The notes under the pieces were generated by a model. The model searched no databases. It was not told the origin of the DNA and saw nothing but the letters and a program-made list of their open reading frames with translations. The position numbers and the translations under genes are program-made. From the NCBI GenBank assembly GCA_031548645.1, contig JAVBQX010000006.1:1-10020 (forward strand): a stretch of DNA of 10,020 bases. Reading direction: 5' to 3'. The stretch comes from WRMR01 sp031548645 (GTDB lineage: Bacteria; Planctomycetota; Planctomycetia; Pirellulales; Thermoguttaceae). Shown here piece after piece: positions 1 through 3,799 of this stretch; positions within the stretch are counted from its first letter, which is position 1; each line of letters begins with the position of its first letter.

Positions 1-1226
1 ACCGGGACGAATTGCGGGCGGAACAGACCGGCGGTGAGCAGGAGGGCGAGGGTCGCTCCCAAAAACAGGCGTTTCATGATCGGCTCCTTCTTTTTGCTGA
101 GAAAATTTTGTAAAAAATGAACGCGTCGCGTCAGCTTGCCGCTCCCGAACGAGTGGCGGTTGAGTAAAAACATCGGCGTCGCCTGGTGCACCGCGATCAT
201 CGATTCGGCGAACCGGAGTTCCCCTTCCTCGTCGTCGCCGAACGCCGCCGCGTCGCAAATCCATTCAGTCGCCTCGTCCAGCTTTCGGACGGCCAGCCAC
301 GCGAACGGGTTGAACCAGTGCGCGAGCACCAACAGCCGCGCGAGCATCGAAACGTACCAATCGCCGTTCCGGTAATGCGTCAGTTCGTGCCGGAGAATCC
401 CCTCCCGCACCGACGGCGACGCTTCCTCCCAAAGCACCTGTGGCACCAAAATCGCCATAGATGAGGTAGGGCGGTCACGCCGTGACCGCCGCAAATTACG
501 GCTCGCACGGCGTGCAAGCCCTACCTTGGCCAATGCCGGCCCGAGTTTTTCCGTCACGAGCAGCGACACGCTTGCCGGGTTGATGTTCCGCTCCGCGAGC
601 AGTTGCGCCCATTGTTCTGCGAATTCCCCGCTTGCGGGCGTCGCCGTTTTCAAATGACGTAACAGTCGGGCATGTTGAATTACGCGGAACATCAGCACCG
701 CGATGATCCCGGCGATCCACACGGCGAATAATATCGCGCCCCAATGCAAATGCAACGTTTCCCGCCATGTGACGGTTGCTTCCCCAAGGTAGGGCTCGCT
801 CGCCGAGCGAGCCGCAGGGAGCGGCGGTTTCGGCGAAACCGCCCTACCATCGAAGGCAACGTTTTCAACCAACGCAACAGGCGTGATTGTTTCGTGCGGG
901 ACGATGTTTTCAATCACATCATCAGTAATCACGTTTTCGTCAATGGCAGCCCGGAGCGTCAGCGACGGGTTTGACGTTTCATCGTGAGCAAGCTCGTCGG
1001 CTAAGAATTCTGCATTCTGCACTCTGCATTCTGCATTTTCAACGTTGATTGACAATGGAAATCCCGCGGCGAGGATGCCCAGCACGAGCACCGTTCCCCA
1101 GGCGAGGCGGTGCAATTGCGGGTTGCGGCAGCGGAAGAGCGACAACGCTCCCCAAACCAGCGCGGCGGCAACGGTCAGAATCGCCGTTTTGACGCCGATC
1201 AACATCATGAAATCGTGCAGTGGCAT
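1..1226 (-). CDS. M56 (BlaR1-type) membrane metallopeptidase, 3' end beyond window
   Basis: The frame is open from ATG 1226 to the left edge (408 codons, no stop seen). Segments at about residues 11-31, 41-60 and 161-182 look membrane-spanning. The zinc-protease core has HELTH at 280-284, then HWFNP (303-307) and the E321-xxx-D325 motif, so the expected catalytic and ligand residues are intact. A fourth hydrophobic segment starts at M384, and the extracytoplasmic sensor part lies outside the window. The gene starts 2 nt after the blaI stop, and a GAGGTG Shine-Dalgarno overlaps that stop, so the two are probably translationally coupled. By family, M56 proteins sense an external signal and trigger inactivation of the partner BlaI repressor; here the signal is unknown. 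The gene is odd in carrying two 21-codon palindromic insertions (residues 127-147 and 234-254) and a short tandem repeat (about 63-74). The first insertion is in the loop before membrane segment 3. The second lies between GPAL and the HExxH helix, so activity may be altered. Confidence 0.88.
   Translation of the reverse strand, partial: MPLHDFMMLIGVKTAILTVAAALVWGALSLFRCRNPQLHRLAWGTVLVLGILAAGFPLSINVENAECRVQNAEFLADELAHDETSNPSLTLRAAIDENVITDDVIENIVPHETITPVALVENVAFDGRAVSPKPPLPAARSASEPYLGEATVTWRETLHLHWGAILFAVWIAGIIAVLMFRVIQHARLLRHLKTATPASGEFAEQWAQLLAERNINPASVSLLVTEKLGPALAKVGLARRASRNLRRSRRDRPTSSMAILVPQVLWEEASPSVREGILRHELTHYRNGDWYVSMLARLLVLAHWFNPFAWLAVRKLDEATEWICDAAAFGDDEEGELRFAESMIAVHQATPMFLLNRHSFGSGKLTRRVHFLQNFLSKKKEPIMKRLFLGATLALLLTAGLFRPQFVP
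75..89 (-). promoter_or_regulatory. Internal Shine-Dalgarno and ATG within M56 gene 1
   Basis: On the minus strand AAGGAG (89-84) sits 6 nt before an in-frame ATG (77-75, Met384). The ATG is followed by Lys-Arg and a hydrophobic run, which resembles a signal-peptide or anchor start. The same arrangement occurs in the second M56 gene. It could allow separate translation of the sensor part. Alternatively it could simply encode a conserved Lys-Glu before membrane segment 4. Confidence 0.35.
465..527 (+). repeat. 63-bp double-hairpin palindromic element, copy A
   Basis: The ends are GGTAGGG (465-471) and CCCTACC (519-525). Inside are two GC-rich stems. GGCGGTCACG pairs perfectly with CGTGACCGCC (470-479/481-490). 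GGCTCGCACG pairs with CGTGCAAGCC with one mismatch (500-509/511-520). A 9-nt linker separates the stems. The element lies inside the minus-strand M56 gene and is read exactly as codons 234-254, giving a Arg-rich 21-residue insert. The paralogue at 3800-6289 has no equivalent segment. It resembles REP-like or Rickettsia-palindromic-element-like sequences in structure. No transposase is visible in the window. Confidence 0.85.
786..848 (-). repeat. 63-bp double-hairpin palindromic element, copy B (inverted)
   Basis: This is the same family as the copy at 465-527, in the opposite orientation. Read on the minus strand it begins GGTAGGGCGGT and ends CCCTACCTT. Both stems are perfect: GGCTCGCTCG/CGAGCGAGCC at 793-802/804-813 and GGCGGTTTCG/CGAAACCGCC at 823-832/834-843. 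Stem bases differ from copy A in compensating pairs (TTCG/CGAA against CACG/CGTG). It is read in frame as residues 127-147 of the M56 protein, a Pro/Ala/Ser-rich insert in the loop between membrane segments 2 and 3. Confidence 0.85.
1007..1037. repeat. Heptamer tandem repeat (ATTCTGC) in the M56 coding region
   Basis: There are four consecutive copies of ATTCTGC, one with a single change (ACTCTGC), plus a partial fifth copy. The unit length of 7 is not a multiple of 3, so on the minus strand successive copies are read in different phases and give about residues 63-74 of the M56 protein (ENAECRVQNAEF). A change of one unit would shift the frame, so the tract could act as a slippage-prone site. 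It lies in a loop that is probably not structurally critical. Confidence 0.75.
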
Positions 1227-1228
1227 GA

Positions 1229-1615
1229 TCACCTCGTTTCATGTTTTTTGATGATTTTTTTGAGAACGTCGAGTTCCTCCGGCGAAAATTCCCGCTTTTC
1301 GGTCAGGTGCAGCATCAGCGGCGCGATGTTGTCGCCGCACAGCGATTCAAGCAGGTCGAAATACCGCCCCGACACGTCGTCCGAATCGACGAGCGCCTCA
1401 TAAACCGCCGGGTATTGTCCGTTGCGGGCGATGACGCCCTTGTCGTAAAGCCGGTTGAGCCGCGTTTGCACCGTCGAATACGCCGGTTTGCGGCCTTTCG
1501 CGTGCAATTCCTGGTGCATCCGGGCGATGGTCAGCGGCCCGTGATTCCAGAAGATTTCCAGCAGTTCCAATTCCCCCGGCGTCAATTTGACCGGTTCCTT
1601 TTTCTTGCGCACCAT
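1229..1615 (-). CDS. BlaI/MecI/CopY-type winged-helix repressor, copy 1
   Basis: This is a 128-residue protein of typical BlaI length. The N-terminal winged helix covers about residues 10-75, with the recognition helix near 45-60 (AYSTVQTRLNRLYDKG). The helical dimerisation part covers about 80-126. I chose ATG 1615 over the longer frame start at 1663 for two reasons. GGAGAG (1630-1625) lies 9 nt upstream of it. The longer start would also fall inside the promoter and operator. The gene is followed after 2 nt by the M56 peptidase gene, the classic repressor/sensor-protease pair. By family it binds as a dimer to dyads at its own promoter and is inactivated when the M56 partner is triggered. 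It clearly resembles the second repressor in this window (3420-3791) but is well diverged from it, so the two look like old paralogues rather than a recent duplication. Targets beyond its own operon are unknown. Confidence 0.93.
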   Translation of the reverse strand: MVRKKKEPVKLTPGELELLEIFWNHGPLTIARMHQELHAKGRKPAYSTVQTRLNRLYDKGVIARNGQYPAVYEALVDSDDVSGRYFDLLESLCGDNIAPLMLHLTEKREFSPEELDVLKKIIKKHETR

Positions 1616-1638
1616 GATATTTTTCTCTCCATAATCCT

Positions 1639-1671
1639 GTTTACCACAATGTAGTAAACGCATGTTACTAC
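1639..1671 (-). promoter_or_regulatory. BlaI-type operator dyads upstream of blaI copy 1
   Basis: Two overlapping dyads are visible. The first, at 1639-1659, pairs GTTTACCACA with TGTAGTAAAC (one mismatch, 1-nt centre) and would cover the transcription start. The second, at 1651-1671, pairs GTAGTAA with TTACTAC across 7 nt and covers the -10 box. The TACTACA/TGTAGTA half-sites resemble known BlaI/MecI operators. The same GTAGTAACATG box overlaps the -10 of the second blaI promoter. Confidence 0.7.
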
Positions 1672-1690
1672 GTCGTCATAACCTTGTCAA
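1662..1690 (-). promoter_or_regulatory. Sigma70-type promoter of blaI-M56 operon 1
   Basis: On the minus strand TTGACA (1690-1685) is followed after 17 nt by TAACAT (1667-1662). Start of transcription is expected near 1655, giving a leader of about 40 nt. The boxes and the spacing are identical to those of the second blaI promoter (3207-3235). Confidence 0.7.
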
Positions 1691-1928
1691 GAGAAATTTT
1701 GGAGAAATGCAAAAATATTTGATCGGCCCGGACGCGGGGATTGGGCAGTGATTTCGATGCAACCGGAAACAGCATGCCAAAATTTGGTTTATGTTCTTTT
1801 CAACCCATTTGGTGTAAAATGAATTTCGACGCCTCCTCCCAAAATAACTTTTTCACGTTGTCGCGGCAGGCGACGTTGAAAGCAAGGTTTGTTTTTACCA
1901 TCACCGCAATGAATTTTCGGCGAGCAAC

Positions 1929-3104
1929 ATGAAAAAACATGTGCTTCTCAACATCGAAACCTCGCGTGCCCATGGTCGCGGAATCCTTGAAGGCATCTCG
2001 AAATATATCCGGGAAAAAGGGAACTGGAAGGTTTTTTTCGAGGATCGCGGGGTTTCGGAAAAAATGCCGCTTTGGCTTCATGCCTGGTGCGGCGACGGCA
2101 TCATTACGCGATCGCGAAACACCGTCATTGCGGAAGAGTTGCACAAGAAAAATATTCCGGTCGTCGAACTGCTGGGCGACGGCAAGCGCTTTCGTGCCGA
2201 CATCGAAGGGGATGACGACCCCTTGGGTGAAGCTGCCGCCGAACATTTTTGGGAACGCGGTTTCAGGAATTTCGCGTTTTTCTGCCCGGACAACACGTTC
2301 TGGTCCAAGAGACGTCTCGCCGCGTTTCAAAAACGGCTCGCGGAATACGGGGCGACCTGCGAAACCTGCCGTTTTCCCCGGAAGGAAATGAAGGACTATC
2401 TCCTCAACGCCCTTTTGAAGCGTTCGGACGATTTCCTGGAAAACTGGCTTCGTTCGTTGCCCAAGCCGACGGGGCTTCTTGCGGCGATTGATCTGCACGC
2501 GGCATATATTCTTGAGGCGTGCCTGAACGCGGGCATCGCCGTACCGGAGGAAATCGCCATTCTCGGGTGCGGAAACGACAAATTGCATTGTTCACTTTTT
2601 TCGCCCCAGCTGTCGAGTATCGACCTGAACAGCCGTCGCATCGGTTATGAAGCGGCATTGCTCCTTGACAAAAAAATGAACGGCGAGACACTGTCCGATT
2701 TGCCGATTCGCATTCCGCCGGGCGGAATCGTCATCCGTCAATCCACAGACATCATTGCCGTCAAAGACCCGGATGTCGCCTTGGCGCTCAAGTTGATCCG
2801 GGAAAGGTTTTCCGAACCGATCGGGATTCCGCAAATTATCGCGGAAACCGGGCTGTCGCGAAGAACCCTGGAACGCCGTTTCCAAAAATGGATCGGGCGA
2901 ACGATTGAGCACGAATTGGTTCGCGTCCGCTTGGAGCAGGCGAAATATCTTCTCAAGGAAACCAATATCCCCGTGACGTCCATCGGTCCCAGGATCGGCA
3001 TTTCCGACCCGCAATATTTCATGCGGTTTTTCCGGCGTGAAATCGGGATGACGCCGAATCAGTATCGCTTCCAGAACCAGATTATTTCCCCGATCGAAGA
3101 ATGA
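1929..3104 (+). CDS. XylR-type transcriptional regulator (LacI-like sensor domain plus AraC HTH)
   Basis: This is a 391-residue protein of typical length for the XylR-type AraC subfamily. Residues about 3-275 form a LacI/periplasmic-binding-like sensor domain, with features such as RGILEGISKYI near the start and VPEEIAILGCGND at 205-217. There is no LacI-type DNA-binding region before it. Residues about 278-380 form the AraC double HTH, with the first helix pair near 299-323 and the second near 348-380 ending in the signature FFRREIGMTPNQYR. Such proteins bind a sugar or related ligand and usually activate carbohydrate-use genes. No such genes are visible here, so the ligand is unknown. ATG 1929 begins a Met-Lys-Lys start, and the Shine-Dalgarno is weak (GGCGAG). 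The gene is divergent from blaI copy 1. A TAAAAT at 1815-1820 and a small palindrome (CCAAAATTTGG, 1777-1787) lie upstream. I could not define a full promoter or a clear terminator. Confidence 0.9.
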   Translation: MKKHVLLNIETSRAHGRGILEGISKYIREKGNWKVFFEDRGVSEKMPLWLHAWCGDGIITRSRNTVIAEELHKKNIPVVELLGDGKRFRADIEGDDDPLGEAAAEHFWERGFRNFAFFCPDNTFWSKRRLAAFQKRLAEYGATCETCRFPRKEMKDYLLNALLKRSDDFLENWLRSLPKPTGLLAAIDLHAAYILEACLNAGIAVPEEIAILGCGNDKLHCSLFSPQLSSIDLNSRRIGYEAALLLDKKMNGETLSDLPIRIPPGGIVIRQSTDIIAVKDPDVALALKLIRERFSEPIGIPQIIAETGLSRRTLERRFQKWIGRTIEHELVRVRLEQAKYLLKETNIPVTSIGPRIGISDPQYFMRFFRREIGMTPNQYRFQNQIISPIEE

Positions 3105-3163
3105 CGGTACTTACTTCGGCCCCGGGTGAAAATGATTATTCCCCGTTCCGCATTCTTGCCGAT

Positions 3164-3197
3164 CGATGAAAATCTCCAAAATTTCTCTTTTTCATCG
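3164..3197. repeat. Inverted repeat between the XylR-type gene and blaI copy 2
   Basis: CGATGAAAA (3164-3172) pairs perfectly with TTTTCATCG (3189-3197) across a 16-nt loop. It might end transcription of the upstream regulator. However, the T run is inside the stem and is followed by A residues on the plus strand, so it is not a standard terminator. It lies just upstream of the blaI copy 2 promoter. Confidence 0.35.
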
Positions 3198-3206
3198 AAA
3201 AAATGC

Positions 3207-3235
3207 TTGACATGTTACTAAGATTGTAGTAACAT
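3207..3235 (+). promoter_or_regulatory. Sigma70-type promoter of blaI-M56 operon 2
   Basis: TTGACA (3207-3212), a 17-nt spacer and TAACAT (3230-3235). Transcription should start near 3242, leaving an unusually long leader of about 180 nt before the blaI ATG. The boxes match those of the first blaI promoter exactly, and the operator dyad runs across the spacer and the -10 box. Confidence 0.75.
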
Positions 3236-3236
3236 G
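3211..3236 (+). promoter_or_regulatory. BlaI-type operator, perfect 10-bp inverted repeat
   Basis: CATGTTACTA (3211-3220) and TAGTAACATG (3227-3236) are perfect inverted repeats across 6 nt. The 18-bp core runs from TTACTA to TAGTAA and has the spacing of the dyads described for staphylococcal BlaI/MecI. It fills the promoter between the -35 and -10 boxes, so bound repressor would exclude RNA polymerase. Confidence 0.8.
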
Positions 3237-3310
3237 GGTTCTGACAATTGTCGTAACCGCCGAATTTGGTCATTTCGGCAAAATTTTTCGATTCGTGAAG
3301 TTTTGTGGGA

Positions 3311-3399
3311 TTTCACGCGAAGACGCAAAGCAGACAGAAAACGTCGAGTTTCATTAAAACTCTTTGCGAACTTTGTCTTCTTAGCGACTCTGCGTGAAA
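3311..3399. repeat. Large nested dyad in the leader of blaI copy 2
   Basis: Several arms nest in order: TTTCACGC/GCGTGAAA (3311-3318/3392-3399), CGAAGAC/GTCTTC (about 3318-3324/3375-3380), CGCAAAG/CTTTGCG (3324-3330/3362-3368) and an apical GAGTTT/AAACTC hairpin with loop CATTA (3346-3351/3357-3362). The element ends about 20 nt before the blaI start codon. It may be a dispersed palindromic repeat, a structured leader RNA, or both. No known riboswitch class is recognised. Confidence 0.6.
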
Positions 3400-3419
3400 T
3401 AAAAAAGAGGAACACCATC

Positions 3420-3791
3420 ATGCCGGGAAAAAAATCGGACGTCAAGCTCAGCGAAGGGGAAATGGAACTGCTCAAGCTGCTTTGGGAGCTCGGACCGTCG
3501 CCGCTTTCGCAGGTGCACCAGAATTACCATCGCAAGATCGGTTACACGACGATCCAGACGCGGCTCAACCGCATGGTCGACAAAGGGGTCGTGACGAAAA
3601 GCGACACCTACCCGACGCTGTACCAGGCGGTGCTCGAAACCGGCGACGCCTCGAAGCGGTATTTCGAAATCGTGCAAAACATGTTCGGCGGCAGCATTGT
3701 CCCGCTCGTCGCACACATGGCGAAAGACCGCAAGCTGACGCCGGAAGAAATCGCGATGCTCAAAAAAGTCATCCGTGAAAATGAAAAGTGA
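3420..3791 (+). CDS. BlaI/MecI/CopY-type winged-helix repressor, copy 2
   Basis: This is a 123-residue BlaI-length protein. The winged helix covers about residues 10-72, with the recognition helix at 42-56 (YTTIQTRLNRMVDKG). The C-terminal dimerisation helices cover about 76-121. ATG 3420 is chosen because AGAGG precedes it at a workable distance and the homology begins right after it. An in-frame ATG at 3234 would lie inside the operator and would add 62 residues with no family counterpart. The stop is followed by the M56 gene start 8 nt later. This repressor probably controls its own operon through the dyad at 3211-3236. The strongly similar boxes at the other blaI promoter mean it may also act there. 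Confidence 0.93.
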   Translation: MPGKKSDVKLSEGEMELLKLLWELGPSPLSQVHQNYHRKIGYTTIQTRLNRMVDKGVVTKSDTYPTLYQAVLETGDASKRYFEIVQNMFGGSIVPLVAHMAKDRKLTPEEIAMLKKVIRENEK

Positions 3792-3799
3792 GGTCAACC

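Noticed and set aside
465..848. The two palindromic elements as rho-independent terminators or CRISPR repeats
   Set aside because: They lack T tracts, lie inside a coding frame, differ in orientation and are 258 nt apart without a spacer array.
1..1226. M56 gene 1 as a pseudogene broken by repeat insertions
   Set aside because: Reading all 408 codons shows no stop or frameshift, and HELTH and E-xxx-D remain. It is unusual but intact as far as seen.
1616..1663. Longer start for blaI copy 1 at 1663
   Set aside because: It overlaps the -10 box and operator. ATG 1615 has GGAGAG at good spacing and is followed at once by the family domain.
1784..1820. Promoter TTGGTT ... TAAAAT for the XylR-type gene
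   Set aside because: The spacing is about 25 nt, too long for a standard promoter, and no better -35 box was found.
1800..2588. 262-codon open frame on the minus strand
   Set aside because: It is antisense to the clear XylR-type regulator and has no recognisable domain. The openness follows from the codon bias of the real gene.
3234..3419. Longer N-terminal extension of blaI copy 2 starting at ATG 3234
   Set aside because: The start would lie inside the operator and at or before the transcription start. The extension translates the palindromic leader, and BlaI homology begins only after ATG 3420, which has its own ribosome binding site.
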